A stretch of DNA of 64,000 nt from positions 310,001 through 374,000 of the forward strand of contig NZ_JARXVH010000009.1 in assembly GCF_029892565.1 (NCBI RefSeq), in the 5' to 3' direction. The position numbers and the translations under genes were made by a program. Under the pieces are notes generated by a model. That model saw nothing but the letters and a program-made list of their open reading frames with translations, was not told the DNA's origin and made no database searches. Shown piece by piece: positions 41,123-50,416 of this stretch (the first letter of the stretch is position 1; every line of letters begins with the position of its first letter). This DNA comes from Streptomyces pseudovenezuelae (GTDB lineage: Bacteria; Actinomycetota; Actinomycetes; Streptomycetales; Streptomycetaceae).

Positions 41123-42352
41123 ATGACCGAGAGCCTCCGCCGCAGCGGCGAGTACGAGAACCCGTACCAGGGCGAGCAGCAGCAGAACGCGTACGCCCAG
41201 CAGCAGAACGCCTCCTCCCCTGTGAACCCGGAGTGGCCGCCCCCGCCCGCGCAGCCGCCCGTTCACCAGCAGCCGGTCCAGCAGCCTCCGGTGGAGCCGG
41301 TCACCGTCGAGCCCGGCACGACGGTCTGGCCCGCCCAGTCCTCGCACGCCTCCGCTCCGGCCGGCTTCACCGCCGACGGTGCCGGGGCCGGGTACGGCGG
41401 TGACGGCAACGGCGGCGGTACGGCCGTGATGACCGCCGTACCCGCCGAGCCGGGCGGCGCCGCGCCGCACGCGAAGAAGCGGACCCGGGGCCCCATCGCC
41501 CTGCTGGCCGCCGTCGCGATCGTGGCCGCCGCGGTGGGCGGCGGTACCGCCTACGCCTTCCAGGAGCTGGCCGGCACCGACACGGTCGCCACCAGCTCGA
41601 CGACCACCAGCGTCGTGCCGTCCAGCAAGAAGGGCGACGTCGCCACCATCGCCGCGACCGTCAGCCCGAGCGTGGTCGAGATCAGCGCCACCTCGAACGC
41701 CGGTCAGTCCACCGGCGCCGGCGTGATCATCACCAGCGACGGCGAGATCGTCACCAACAACCACGTCATCTCCGGCGCCAGCACGATCAAGGTGCAGACC
41801 AGCGACGGCAAGAGCTACACCGCGAAGGTCGTCGGCACCGACAGCAAGAAGGACCTCGCCCTGATCAAGCTGGAGAACGCCTCCGGCCTCAAGGCGGCCA
41901 CCCTCGGCAACTCCGCCGGTGTGCAGGTCGGCGACCAGGTCGTCGCGATCGGCTCCCCCGAGGGCCTGACCGGCACAGTCACCAGCGGCATCGTCTCCGC
42001 CCTCAACCGTGACGTGACCGTCTCGACCGACGAGAGCCAGAGCCAGGGGCAGGGCCAGGGCGACGACCAGTGGCCCTTCCAGTTCGGCGGCCAGCAGTTC
42101 AACGGCGACACCGGCTCGTCCACCACGACCTACAAGGCGCTGCAGACCGACGCCTCGCTCAACCCGGGCAACTCCGGCGGCGCGCTGATCGACGCGAACG
42201 GCAACATCATCGGCATCAACTCCGCGATGTACTCGGCCGCTTCGTCGGCCTCCTCCACCGACGCCGGCAGCGTCGGCCTCGGCTTCGCCATCCCGATCAA
42301 CACCGTCAAGTCCGACCTGGCCACACTGCGGGCCGGCGGCAGCGACAGCTGA
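41123..42352 (+). CDS. HtrA-type membrane-anchored trypsin-like serine protease
   Basis: The 409-residue protein has a long Gln/Pro-rich cytoplasmic tail, one membrane segment near residues 130-150 (GPIALLAAVAIVAAAVGGG) and an extracellular trypsin-like domain. The triad is visible: His in TNNHVISGA, Asp in KKDLALIKL, Ser in NPGNSGGAL. There is no PDZ domain, unlike DegP. It is followed by a two-component pair, so it may be their stress-response target. The ATG at 41123 was chosen over one 12 bases upstream. Confidence 0.85.
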   Translation: MTESLRRSGEYENPYQGEQQQNAYAQQQNASSPVNPEWPPPPAQPPVHQQPVQQPPVEPVTVEPGTTVWPAQSSHASAPAGFTADGAGAGYGGDGNGGGTAVMTAVPAEPGGAAPHAKKRTRGPIALLAAVAIVAAAVGGGTAYAFQELAGTDTVATSSTTTSVVPSSKKGDVATIAATVSPSVVEISATSNAGQSTGAGVIITSDGEIVTNNHVISGASTIKVQTSDGKSYTAKVVGTDSKKDLALIKLENASGLKAATLGNSAGVQVGDQVVAIGSPEGLTGTVTSGIVSALNRDVTVSTDESQSQGQGQGDDQWPFQFGGQQFNGDTGSSTTTYKALQTDASLNPGNSGGALIDANGNIIGINSAMYSAASSASSTDAGSVGLGFAIPINTVKSDLATLRAGGSDS

Positions 42353-42387
42353 CCTTCGTTTCCTCGGCAACCAGCAGGGAGTACGTC

Positions 42388-42576
42388 ATGAAGATCCAGC
42401 AGGTTTCGCACACCGGCGCCGCCACCGGCGCGGCCGACTCCGGCCTCGCCCTCGCGGTGGCGTACGAGCTGCACGCACCGGCGACCCGGGCCCCCGAGGT
42501 GGCGGTCGCGCACGGCGCCGGCCGCCGCGCCACGGCCCCGGCCCGCGCCCGTCGCCGCACCGCGACCCGCGGCTGA
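42388..42576 (+). CDS. Small Arg/Ala-rich unknown protein
   Basis: The ATG-to-TGA frame encodes 62 residues starting MKIQQVSHTGAATGAADSGL, with a basic C-terminus RARRRTATRG. AGGGAG lies 7 bases before the ATG. No family is recognised. It lies between the protease and the response regulator. Confidence 0.4.
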   Translation: MKIQQVSHTGAATGAADSGLALAVAYELHAPATRAPEVAVAHGAGRRATAPARARRRTATRG

Positions 42577-42676
42577 GTTCCGTCCCGCTCCGCCCTTTAC
42601 GCACCCGCAGGGAAACATGCGAGGCTGATGACATTCAGCCCATGTCGTCCCACCGCACCCGAGGAATCCGAAGCCC

Positions 42677-43408
42677 ATGAGCCCCGCCGATGGCGACCGT
42701 GACCCCCAGCGCATCCTGATCGTCGACGACGAGCCGGCCGTGCGCGAAGCACTCCAGCGCAGCCTCGCCTTCGAGGGGTACGACACCGAGGTCGCCGTGG
42801 ACGGCGCGGACGCCCTGGAGAAGGCCACGGCCTACCAGCCCGACCTGGTCGTCCTCGACATCCAGATGCCGCGCATGGACGGCATGACCGCCGCGCGCCG
42901 CATGCGGGGCGCGGGCACGACGACACCGATCCTCATGCTGACCGCCCGTGACACGGTCGGCGACCGCGTCACCGGGCTCGACGCGGGCGCCGACGACTAC
43001 CTCGTCAAGCCCTTCGAACTCGACGAACTCTTCGCCCGCATCCGCGCGTTGCTGCGGCGCAGCTCCTACGCTGCCGCCGCGGGCGCCGCCCAGGAGGACG
43101 AGGCACTCACCTTCGCGGACCTCCGGATGGATCTGGCGACGCGGGAGGTGACGCGGGCGGGGCGGCCGGTGGAACTGACCCGGACCGAGTTCACCCTGCT
43201 GGAGATGTTCATGGCGCATCCGCGCCAGGTGCTCACGCGCGAGCAGATCCTGAAGGCGGTCTGGGGCTTCGACTTCGAACCGTCGTCGAACTCGCTGGAC
43301 GTGTATGTGATGTACCTGCGCCGGAAGACGGAGGCCGGGGGTGAGCCTCGGCTGGTGCACACGGTGCGGGGTGTGGGGTACGTGTTGCGGCAGGGTGGGG
43401 CGGAGTGA
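42677..43408 (+). CDS. OmpR-type response regulator
   Basis: The 243-residue protein has a complete receiver (ILIVDDEPAVREALQ, phosphorylatable Asp in LVVLDIQMPRMDG, Lys in LVKPFELDEL) and an OmpR winged helix. It is MprA-like. Its stop overlaps the GTG of the histidine kinase gene by four bases, so the pair is coupled. The neighbouring protease may be one of its targets. Confidence 0.9.
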   Translation: MSPADGDRDPQRILIVDDEPAVREALQRSLAFEGYDTEVAVDGADALEKATAYQPDLVVLDIQMPRMDGMTAARRMRGAGTTTPILMLTARDTVGDRVTGLDAGADDYLVKPFELDELFARIRALLRRSSYAAAAGAAQEDEALTFADLRMDLATREVTRAGRPVELTRTEFTLLEMFMAHPRQVLTREQILKAVWGFDFEPSSNSLDVYVMYLRRKTEAGGEPRLVHTVRGVGYVLRQGGAE

Positions 43409-44871
43409 GGAAGGTTCTACGCCGGTTCCAGACACTGCCGATCCGGGCCCGGTTGTCGATGCTGGTCGCTGCGGCTGTCGCGTTCGCGGTGGCGGCGGTG
43501 TCGGTTACGTGCTGGTTCATCGTGCAGGGGAAGTTGTACGACCAGATCGACAACGAGCTTCAGACCCAGGCCGCCCGCCCGCAGCAGCGCAGCGTCATGG
43601 ACGCCATCAACAACTGCAACCAGACCAATCCCTCGACGACCGACGAGGGCGGGCTGCGCGCGCCGTCCGAGTACTACTTCCAGCTGATCAAGTCGAACGG
43701 CGAGTCCTGTGTCCCCTCGGACTCTCCCGGCACGGTCAAGGCCGTCGGCGCCGACACGAACGTCGCCAAGAAGCCCAACGACGGCTACGGCTCCCTGCAC
43801 AACGGCACCGACACCGACGGCAAGGACGTACGGGTACTGACGGTCCCCCTGGTGACCTTCAATGAAGCCGGCCAGCAAGTGGTGGTCCAGGGCGTGGCCG
43901 TTCTGTACGCCTTCCCGCTGAAGGGCACGCAGTCCACTCTCAACGAACTGGCTCTGATCCTCCTCGCCGTCTCCGGCGTCGGAGTGCTCGGCGCCGGCGC
44001 GGCCGGGCTCGCCGTGGCCCGCGCGGGCCTGCGACCCGTCGACAAGCTCACCGAAGCCGTCGAACAGGTCGCGCGCACGGAGGACTTGAGCATCCGCATC
44101 CCGGTCGAGGACGACAGCGAGGACGAAGTCGCCCGCCTCTCCCGCTCCTTCAACTCGATGACCTCCTCCCTGGCCAGCAGCCGCGAGCTCCAGCAGCAGC
44201 TGATCGCGGACGCCGGTCACGAACTGCGCACCCCCCTCACCTCCCTCCGTACGAACATCGAACTCCTCACCCGCAGCGAGGAGACCGGTCGCCCCATCCC
44301 GGAGGCGGACCGCAAGGCGCTGCTCGCCTCGGTGAAGGCGCAGATGACCGAACTGGCCGCCCTGATCGGCGACTTGCAGGAGCTGTCCCGCTCCGAAGGC
44401 CAGCGCGGCGAACGCGTGCAGTTCGTGTCGATGCAGGACACCGTCGAGGCGGCGCTGCGAAGGGCCCGGCTGCGCGGACCGGAGTTGACCATCAACGCCG
44501 ACCTCCAGTCCTGGTACGTCCGGGCGGAGCCGTCGGCGTTGGAGCGGGCGGTGGTCAACATCCTCGACAACGCGGTGAAGTTCAGCCCCGAGGGCGGCAC
44601 GATCGAGGTGCAGCTCGGCGACGGCGTCCTGACCGTCCGCGACCACGGCCCCGGCATCCCCGCCGAGGACCTCCCGCACGTCTTCGACCGCTTCTGGCGC
44701 TCCCCCAGCGCCCGCGCCCTCCCCGGCTCCGGCCTCGGCCTGTCCATCGTCGCCCGCACGATCCAACAGGCCGGCGGCGAGGTCACCCTGGCCCACGCAC
44801 CCGGCGGCGGCACGGTGGCGACCGTACGGGTGCCCGGGGCGCCGACACCGCCGCCGGCCGACCCGCAGTAG
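43405..44871 (+). CDS. Sensor histidine kinase, MprB-like
   Basis: The 488-residue protein has an N-terminal membrane segment (LVAAAVAFAVAAVSVTCWF), an extracellular sensor of about 150 residues, a second segment (ALILLAVSGVGVLGAG), a HAMP linker, the H-box AGHELRTPL with the phospho-accepting His, the N-box NILDNAVKFS and the G-box GPGIPAEDLP. It phosphorylates the regulator encoded just before it. The signal is unknown. The start is GTG. Confidence 0.9.
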   Translation: MRKVLRRFQTLPIRARLSMLVAAAVAFAVAAVSVTCWFIVQGKLYDQIDNELQTQAARPQQRSVMDAINNCNQTNPSTTDEGGLRAPSEYYFQLIKSNGESCVPSDSPGTVKAVGADTNVAKKPNDGYGSLHNGTDTDGKDVRVLTVPLVTFNEAGQQVVVQGVAVLYAFPLKGTQSTLNELALILLAVSGVGVLGAGAAGLAVARAGLRPVDKLTEAVEQVARTEDLSIRIPVEDDSEDEVARLSRSFNSMTSSLASSRELQQQLIADAGHELRTPLTSLRTNIELLTRSEETGRPIPEADRKALLASVKAQMTELAALIGDLQELSRSEGQRGERVQFVSMQDTVEAALRRARLRGPELTINADLQSWYVRAEPSALERAVVNILDNAVKFSPEGGTIEVQLGDGVLTVRDHGPGIPAEDLPHVFDRFWRSPSARALPGSGLGLSIVARTIQQAGGEVTLAHAPGGGTVATVRVPGAPTPPPADPQ

Positions 44872-44894
44872 GCGCGGGGGCGGATGCCAGGGGT

Positions 44895-45449
44895 GTCGAG
44901 CGCGAGTACGGGCGGCGCAGACCCGTGTCGTGGGGACGGCGCGACTTCCTGGTGATCACCGTGGGCTACCTGGTGAGTTCGACCCCGCGGGACTCCACGA
45001 CGCCCGGTGGGCCAGGGCGCTCTTCCTGGGATCCCTGCTGACGCTGCTCGGCGTAGCCGCGGCGGCGGGCCTGGCACGACGTCTACGACATCCGGATCGA
45101 GCCCGCTCCGACGCGGCGCGAGGACGGCCCGCGCCTACCGACCTTCCTCTACGACAACGACGGCCGCCGCGTCCAGCTCCTCCAGCTCGACGACCGGCAG
45201 TCGCCGGACCTCGACACCGAGGTCGCCGATCCGCGTACCGCCGCCGCCCGGCACCGCGGCACCGGCTGGGAGCCGCGCCCCGGGGCCGAGGACCGCGTCC
45301 GGCGTCGCGTGGGACACCGCACGGCGTGGGTGCGGGCGCTCAACGGGGCTCTGTTCGTCCTGCTCGCCGCCCTGCCGCACTGGTGTTGGGAGTCCCAGGT
45401 GCCCTGGTATCTGCGGGAGACCTCACCGGTTCCCCCAGCTCACCCATAA
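44895..45449 (+). pseudogene. Decayed membrane protein gene with frame changes
   Basis: Coding-like text shifts frame twice. Frame 1 reads VEREYGRRRPVSWGRRDFLV then ITVGYLV. A second frame reads EFDPAGLHDARWARALFLGS then LLTLLGVAAAAGL from about 44975. The first frame returns from 45072 as WHDVYDIRIEPAPTRREDGP ... NGALFVLLAALPHW to a TAA at 45447. No start codon is visible. It seems to be the remains of a two-helix membrane protein, or the sequence has indels. The family is not recognised. Confidence 0.45.
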
Positions 45450-45493
45450 CCGCCTGCCAGGTCCCGCACAGCCGCTCGCCCCACCGTGTTCGA

Positions 45494-46198
45494 ATGGCGC
45501 GGAAGATTCTGCTGGCCGACGACGACGAGGCCGTGCGAGACGGGGTCGGGCGGCTGCTGAGGTTCGAGGGGTACGAGACCGTCCTCGCGGGGGACGGCCG
45601 GGCCGCTCTCGACCTGATCGGGGTGCCCGAGGGGGAGCCCGATCTCGTCCTGATGGACGTGACCATGCCGGAGCTGGACGGGCTGGCCGCGACGCGGCGG
45701 ATCCGGGCCTCCGGGTGCATGGTCCCGATCCTGATGCTCACCGGCCGGCACGCGGTCGGCGACCGGATCGTCGCCCTCGACAACGGCGCCGACGACTACC
45801 TGATGAAGCCCTTCGCCACGGAGGAACTCCTCGCCCGGGTACGGGCGTTGCTGCGCCGCGCCCCGCGCAGGTCCGCCGCCGATCCGAAGCGGGACCAGCG
45901 GCTCGACTTCCAGGACCTCGCGATGGACCTGCGGACGCGGACCGTCACCCGTGACGGCCGGCCGCTCGGGCTCACCAAGACCGAGTACCTGCTGCTCGAA
46001 TACCTGATGCGGCATCCGGCGAGGGTGCTCAGCCGATCGCAGATCCTCAAGGACGTCTGGGGCTTCGACTTCGAACCGACGTCGAACACGCTGGACGTGT
46101 ACGTGATGTACCTGCGGCGCAAACTGGAGAGCCGCGGCGAACCGCGGCTCATCCAGACCGTGCGGGGGCTCGGCTACTCGCTCCGGGTCACCACCTGA
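45494..46198 (+). CDS. OmpR-type response regulator without adjacent kinase
   Basis: The 234-residue protein has a receiver (ILLADDDEAVRDGVG, Asp in LVLMDVTMPELDG, Lys in LMKPFATEEL) and an OmpR winged helix ending in GLGYSLRVTT. It resembles the regulator at 42677. No kinase gene is next to it. The stop overlaps the convergent ABC exporter by 11 bases. The kinase pair may be elsewhere, or the decayed gene before it could be a lost partner. Confidence 0.85.
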   Translation: MARKILLADDDEAVRDGVGRLLRFEGYETVLAGDGRAALDLIGVPEGEPDLVLMDVTMPELDGLAATRRIRASGCMVPILMLTGRHAVGDRIVALDNGADDYLMKPFATEELLARVRALLRRAPRRSAADPKRDQRLDFQDLAMDLRTRTVTRDGRPLGLTKTEYLLLEYLMRHPARVLSRSQILKDVWGFDFEPTSNTLDVYVMYLRRKLESRGEPRLIQTVRGLGYSLRVTT

Positions 46199-47972
46199 GG
46201 ATCATCGTCTCGTCCAGCGCCGGCGGCAGGTCCGCCACCGCGTCCGGCAGCGGTTCGGCGAGCGCCGTGTAGGCGCCGTCGGCAGCCAGGAGTTCCTTGT
46301 GAGAGCCGGACTCCACCAGCCGGCCGCGGTCGACGACCAGGATGCGGTCCGCGTCCGGCGCGAGGCTCAGATCGTGCGTGATCATGATCGTCGTACGGCC
46401 CGCCATCAACTTGCGCAGGGGCTGCACCACTTGGCGGGCGGCCACCGCGTCCAGGCCCGCCGTCGGTTCGTCCAGGACGAGGACCGGTGCGGAGCGGAGC
46501 ATGGCGCGGGCGATGGCGATGCGCTTGAGCTGGCCGCCGGAGAGGGCGGCCGTGCCGGGGGCGAGGTGGGTGTCGTAGCCCTCGGGCAGGGCGGTGACGA
46601 AGTTGTGCGCCGCCGCCTCGCGGGCCGCCTGCTCGATCTCCGCGTCGCTCGCGCCGGGGCGCCCGCAGGCGATGTTCTCGCGGATCGTGCCGTTCAGGAT
46701 GAGCGTCTCCTGGGGCAGCAGCGCCACCTTCTCGCGCAGGAACTCCAGCCGCAGGTCGCGCAGCGGGACGCCGTCCAGGGTGATCACGCCCTGCGAGGGG
46801 TCGTAGAAGCGGGTCAGCAGTTTGGACAGGGTGGACTTGCCGGCGCCGCTGGCCCCGGTGACGATCACCAGCTCGCCGGGTCCCGCGCGGAAGGTGACGT
46901 CGCGCAGGGAGGCGCGGAGGGACTCGGGGTAGCGGAAGGAGACGTCGTGGAAGCCGACCCAGCCGCGCACGGGCCACTCGGCGACCGGTTCCGCGGGGTC
47001 GGTGACGGCCGGGCGGGTGTCGAGGATCTCGTTCAGGCGCTGGGCGCCGGCGGTGGCGGCGGTGAGGGTGAGGCCGAGCTGGCCGAGGCTGCGGACCGGC
47101 GGGTAGAGGTAGCCGATGAAGGCGGCGAAGGCCAGCAGTTGTCCGAGGGTCATGCGGCCCGCGGAGATCTCCCACACGCCGAGGCCGATCACCGTGAGGA
47201 CGCAGAGCGTCTCTACGACCTCGACGAACTGCTCGTACATCTCGCTCAGTCGGGCCCCGCGGACCGATGCCTTCATCCAGGCCCGGGCCTCGACGTCGAG
47301 CCGCTTCTCCTCGTCGCGGCGGCGGTTGTAGGCCTGGGTGAGGACGACGTTGCCGAGGGACTCCTCGACCACGGACGTGATCGCGCCGTCGGCGACCCGT
47401 TCGTCCCGGGAGGCGTTGCGGATCCGGCCGGAGAAACGGCGGGCGGCGAGCAGGAAAAGGGGCGCCAGGACGAAGGTGACCAGGGCCAGGTCCCAGCGCA
47501 GATAGAGGGCGGCGCAGGAATAGAAGACCGCCGAGAAAGCGGCCGAGACCGTGCCGACCACACCGGAGACGACCATCTGCTCGATGGCCTCGACATCGCC
47601 GGTGAGCCGCTCGACGAGGTCGCCCTGGCGGTGCTTCTGGAAGAAGTCGGGGGGCAGGTCCTGGACATGCCGGAAGACGCCCGCGCGTAGCCGCAGGACG
47701 AATCTCTCCGCGGTCCAGGTGGCAAGGGAGTTGCCGAGGTAGCCGACCAGTGCGCCGAGTGCGGCCACGGCCAGCCAGGCGCCGGCCGGGCCCCAGAAGG
47801 CGGAGAGCGAACCGGCCTTCAGGGCGTTGTCGGTGAGCTCCGCGAACAGCAGGATCGAGGCGGTCTCGGCGAGCGCGGACACCACCACGCACCCGATGAT
47901 CGCCAGCAGCCATCTGCGGTCGCCGCGGGTCAGCGGCCAGAAGCGCCGGAAGGCCTCGCGCACTTCCCTCAT
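46188..47972 (-). CDS. ABC exporter, fused permease and ATPase (ABCB type)
   Basis: The 594-residue protein has six membrane helices in residues 20-310, then an ATPase domain: Walker A GASGAGKST at about 373-381, Q-loop ALLPQETLIL, signature LSGGQLKRIAIA, Walker B VLVLDEPTAG and H-loop MITHDL. There is no peptidase C39 domain. It works as a homodimer or half-transporter. It lies downstream of a Lys/Pro-rich 37-residue peptide gene on the same strand, which may be its substrate. The substrate is not known. Confidence 0.9.
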   Translation of the reverse strand: MREVREAFRRFWPLTRGDRRWLLAIIGCVVVSALAETASILLFAELTDNALKAGSLSAFWGPAGAWLAVAALGALVGYLGNSLATWTAERFVLRLRAGVFRHVQDLPPDFFQKHRQGDLVERLTGDVEAIEQMVVSGVVGTVSAAFSAVFYSCAALYLRWDLALVTFVLAPLFLLAARRFSGRIRNASRDERVADGAITSVVEESLGNVVLTQAYNRRRDEEKRLDVEARAWMKASVRGARLSEMYEQFVEVVETLCVLTVIGLGVWEISAGRMTLGQLLAFAAFIGYLYPPVRSLGQLGLTLTAATAGAQRLNEILDTRPAVTDPAEPVAEWPVRGWVGFHDVSFRYPESLRASLRDVTFRAGPGELVIVTGASGAGKSTLSKLLTRFYDPSQGVITLDGVPLRDLRLEFLREKVALLPQETLILNGTIRENIACGRPGASDAEIEQAAREAAAHNFVTALPEGYDTHLAPGTAALSGGQLKRIAIARAMLRSAPVLVLDEPTAGLDAVAARQVVQPLRKLMAGRTTIMITHDLSLAPDADRILVVDRGRLVESGSHKELLAADGAYTALAEPLPDAVADLPPALDETMILRW

Positions 47973-48070
47973 GGTCTACAACTCCCTTTTCGGGATCGGG
48001 GCCGGACATGGCCGAGGCGGGGCCCCGGTCGGGCGACTCTCCGACCGGTGACCCCGCCTCGTGGCGGGCC

Positions 48071-48184
48071 TCAGCCCTTGTGCGCGACGGGGCGCTTGGG
48101 GGCGGGCTTCTTCGGCGCCGGCTTCTTGGGGGCCGGAGCGGGCTTGTGGGCCTTCTTTACCGGGGTGATCTTATGGAAGCTCAT
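48071..48184 (-). CDS. 37-residue Lys/Pro-rich peptide upstream of the ABC exporter
   Basis: An ATG preceded by GAGGAG and 6 bases encodes MSFHKITPVKKAHKPAPAPK then KPAPKKPAPKRPVAHKG. It contains 12 Lys/Arg, 10 Pro and no acidic residue, with tandem KKPAP units. No Cys, Ser-rich core or leader cleavage site is obvious. The exporter gene starts 98 bases after its stop, on the same strand. It may be a secreted cationic peptide, a DNA-binding peptide or a stray frame. No matching family is known to me. Confidence 0.55.
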   Translation of the reverse strand: MSFHKITPVKKAHKPAPAPKKPAPKKPAPKRPVAHKG

Positions 48185-48380
48185 CGCGGTCTCCTCAGGT
48201 TTCGGTTTCGGTTTCGGTTTTGCGTGTCGTTCGTTCTCGACATGGAAAACACTACGGCATTTCCGAAGCCAAAAAAGCCTTTCCGCCTTAGACCTCGATA
48301 AGGATAGATAGGAATTGCCTCTGAAAATAAACTCTCAGAGAAATCGCGGAACCGAACCCCCACTCACACAGGTTTTATGC
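48185..48380 (-). promoter_or_regulatory. AT-rich region with hexamer repeats and hairpin upstream of the peptide gene
   Basis: This is the most AT-rich stretch of the window. It holds three TTTCGG units (48198-48221, plus strand) and an inverted repeat CTCTGA (48319-48324) with TCAGAG (48335-48340). It lies just upstream of the Lys/Pro peptide gene and probably contains its promoter. The base composition is unlike the flanking DNA and may mark acquired sequence. Confidence 0.4.
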
Positions 48381-48391
48381 AGCACATGCGA

Positions 48392-48423
48392 AAGGCGACC
48401 GCGTCGAGAAACGCGGTCGCCTT
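48392..48423 (-). terminator. Terminator hairpin after the 5'-nucleotidase gene
   Basis: AAGGCGACCGCGT (48392-48404) and its exact complement (48411-48423) form a 13-bp stem with a 6-base loop. It lies 28 bases past the minus-strand stop at 48451. Confidence 0.8.
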
Positions 48424-48450
48424 CGGAGATGTCGCAGGTGGAGCGAGAGA

Positions 48451-50259
48451 CTACTGCACGATCGTGATCCGGTTCGGCGTCGGCGGCGCGAGCGGGCTGC
48501 TCGCCGACGAGTTGGCCGTCATGTACTGCTCCAGGGCCGTCAGGTCGTCCGTACCGACCAGGTCGCCGGTGCCCAGGCCGAGCGTGGTGAAGCCGTCGCC
48601 GCCGCCCGCGAGGAAGCTGTTGGTGGCGACGCGGTAGGTGGCGGCCGGGTCGATCGCCACGCCGTTCAGCTTGATGGAGTCCGTGACGACCCGGTCCGCG
48701 CCGGTCTTCGTCAGGTCCAGCGTGTAGGCCAGGTTGCCGGACGGCTGCAGGATCTTCGGCGCGCTCGCGTTCGACCCGCTGACCTGCTCCTTGAGCACCT
48801 GGATCAGCTGGGCGCCGGTGAAGTTCTGCAGGTTCACGGTGTTGGCGAACGGCTGCACGGTGAAGCCCTCGGCGTAGGTGACCACCCCGTCGCCCTCGGC
48901 GCCCGTGGTCGCGTAGGTGAGGCCCGCCCGGACCCCGCCCGGGTTCATCAGCGCGAGGTCGGTCTCCGCGTCGAGCGTCCTGCCGTACGCCAGTTGCGCG
49001 TCCGCGATCAGGTCACCCATCGGGGACTCGGTGCCGGTGCTCGGGACGTCGGCGGAGATGTAGCCGATCGCGCGGTTGCCGATGGGAGCGGCCAGGGTGT
49101 TCCACCTGCCGATCAGGCTGGTCATGTCGGCCGCCTTGGGGACGGTCCGGGTGACCACGTGGTTGGCCGACTTGACCGACGTACGGGCGATGTCACCGGT
49201 GCGACGGTCATAGGTGAGCGTGGTGTCCGTGTAGAGCCGGCCGAAGGACGCGGCCGAGGTGACCATGCGGGGGTTGCCCGCCGGGTCCGGGACCGTGCAG
49301 ACGTACGCGGCGTGCGTGTGACCGGTGACCAGGGCGTCGACCGACGGCGAGATGTTCTTCGCGATGTCGACGATCGGTCCGGAGACACCGCTGCCCGCGC
49401 CCGAGGCGTCGCAGTTGTAGTTGTACGAGCCGGAGGCGGGCAGGCCGCCCTCGTGGATGAGCGCCACGATGGACTTCACGCCCTGCTTCTGCAGCTCCTT
49501 GGCGTACTTGTTGATCGTCTCGACCTCGTCCTTGAACTTGAGGCCCTTGACGCCCTCGGCGGAGACGACACCCGGGGTGTCCTCCAGGGTCACGCCGATG
49601 AAGCCGATCTTGACGTCCTTCTTCTTCCAGACGTAGTACGGCTTGAGGATCGGCTTGTTGGTCTTCTCGTCCAGGACGTTGGCCGCCAGGTAGGGGAAGT
49701 CGGCGCCCTTGAACTTCTTGTCCGTGTAGCAGCCCGCGGTGGGGTGGCAGCCGCCGTTCTGCAGACGGGCCAGTTCCTTGGCGCCCTCGTCGAACTCGTG
49801 GTTGCCCACCGAGGTGACGTCCAGGTCCAGCTTGTTCAGCGCCTCGATGGTGGGCTCGTCGTGGAAGAGGCCCGAGATCAGCGGGGAGGCGCCGACCATG
49901 TCGCCGCCGGCCGCGGTGACGGAGTACGCGTTGCCCTTGCGGGCCTCGCGCAGATGGGTGGCGAGGTACTCCACGCCGCCCGCGTCGATGGTCTTCGTGG
50001 TGCCGTCCGCCTGGAGTTCGGTGACGCGGCCCGACGAACCCGCCGGGGGCTCCAGGTTGCCGTGCAGGTCGTTGAAGGACAGCAGCTGGACGTCCTGGTA
50101 GCGGCTCGGCCGCGGCTTGCCGTGGTGACCGTGCCCGCTGTCGTGCGCGTCCGCCGGGATCGCGGCACCGAGGGCGCCCACGGTGGCGAGCGCGGCGCCC
50201 GCGGTCAGGATTCGGTACGCCCGTCTGCGGCGCGGATACGGCTGGGAAGTGGCTGGCAT
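48451..50259 (-). CDS. Secreted bifunctional metallophosphatase/5'-nucleotidase
   Basis: The 602-residue protein has a twin-Arg-like or Sec signal (RRRRAYRILTAGAALATVG), then the metallophosphatase domain with FNDLHGNLEP, GGDMVGASP, SVGNHEFDEG and TGHTHAAY (metal ligands), and the C-terminal 5'-nucleotidase domain (MNPGGVRAGL near residue 430 and the TNSFLAGGGDGFT substrate loop). It is exported to scavenge phosphate and nucleosides from nucleotides. In Streptomyces such genes are often phosphate-controlled; no clear PHO box was seen. Confidence 0.9.
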   Translation of the reverse strand: MPATSQPYPRRRRAYRILTAGAALATVGALGAAIPADAHDSGHGHHGKPRPSRYQDVQLLSFNDLHGNLEPPAGSSGRVTELQADGTTKTIDAGGVEYLATHLREARKGNAYSVTAAGGDMVGASPLISGLFHDEPTIEALNKLDLDVTSVGNHEFDEGAKELARLQNGGCHPTAGCYTDKKFKGADFPYLAANVLDEKTNKPILKPYYVWKKKDVKIGFIGVTLEDTPGVVSAEGVKGLKFKDEVETINKYAKELQKQGVKSIVALIHEGGLPASGSYNYNCDASGAGSGVSGPIVDIAKNISPSVDALVTGHTHAAYVCTVPDPAGNPRMVTSAASFGRLYTDTTLTYDRRTGDIARTSVKSANHVVTRTVPKAADMTSLIGRWNTLAAPIGNRAIGYISADVPSTGTESPMGDLIADAQLAYGRTLDAETDLALMNPGGVRAGLTYATTGAEGDGVVTYAEGFTVQPFANTVNLQNFTGAQLIQVLKEQVSGSNASAPKILQPSGNLAYTLDLTKTGADRVVTDSIKLNGVAIDPAATYRVATNSFLAGGGDGFTTLGLGTGDLVGTDDLTALEQYMTANSSASSPLAPPTPNRITIVQ

Positions 50260-50416
50260 GCGCCCCCCTGTGGGTCTGCTGAGGAAGTGGCCCCGTCCGG
50301 GCGCAGCCTAGGGTCAACGCGCGTAGCGCGACAGGGGTTTCCGGGTTACATCCTGGTTTCCCTTTGCCCTTCTCTTTGCGGCCACTTTGCCGGTACCTCC
50401 GCTTACCCTCATACGC

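Noticed and set aside
44930..45493. N-terminal extension of the orphan response regulator to 44930
   Set aside because: The extra 188 residues are Arg/Pro-rich with no domain, and the receiver starts cleanly at the ATG at 45494.
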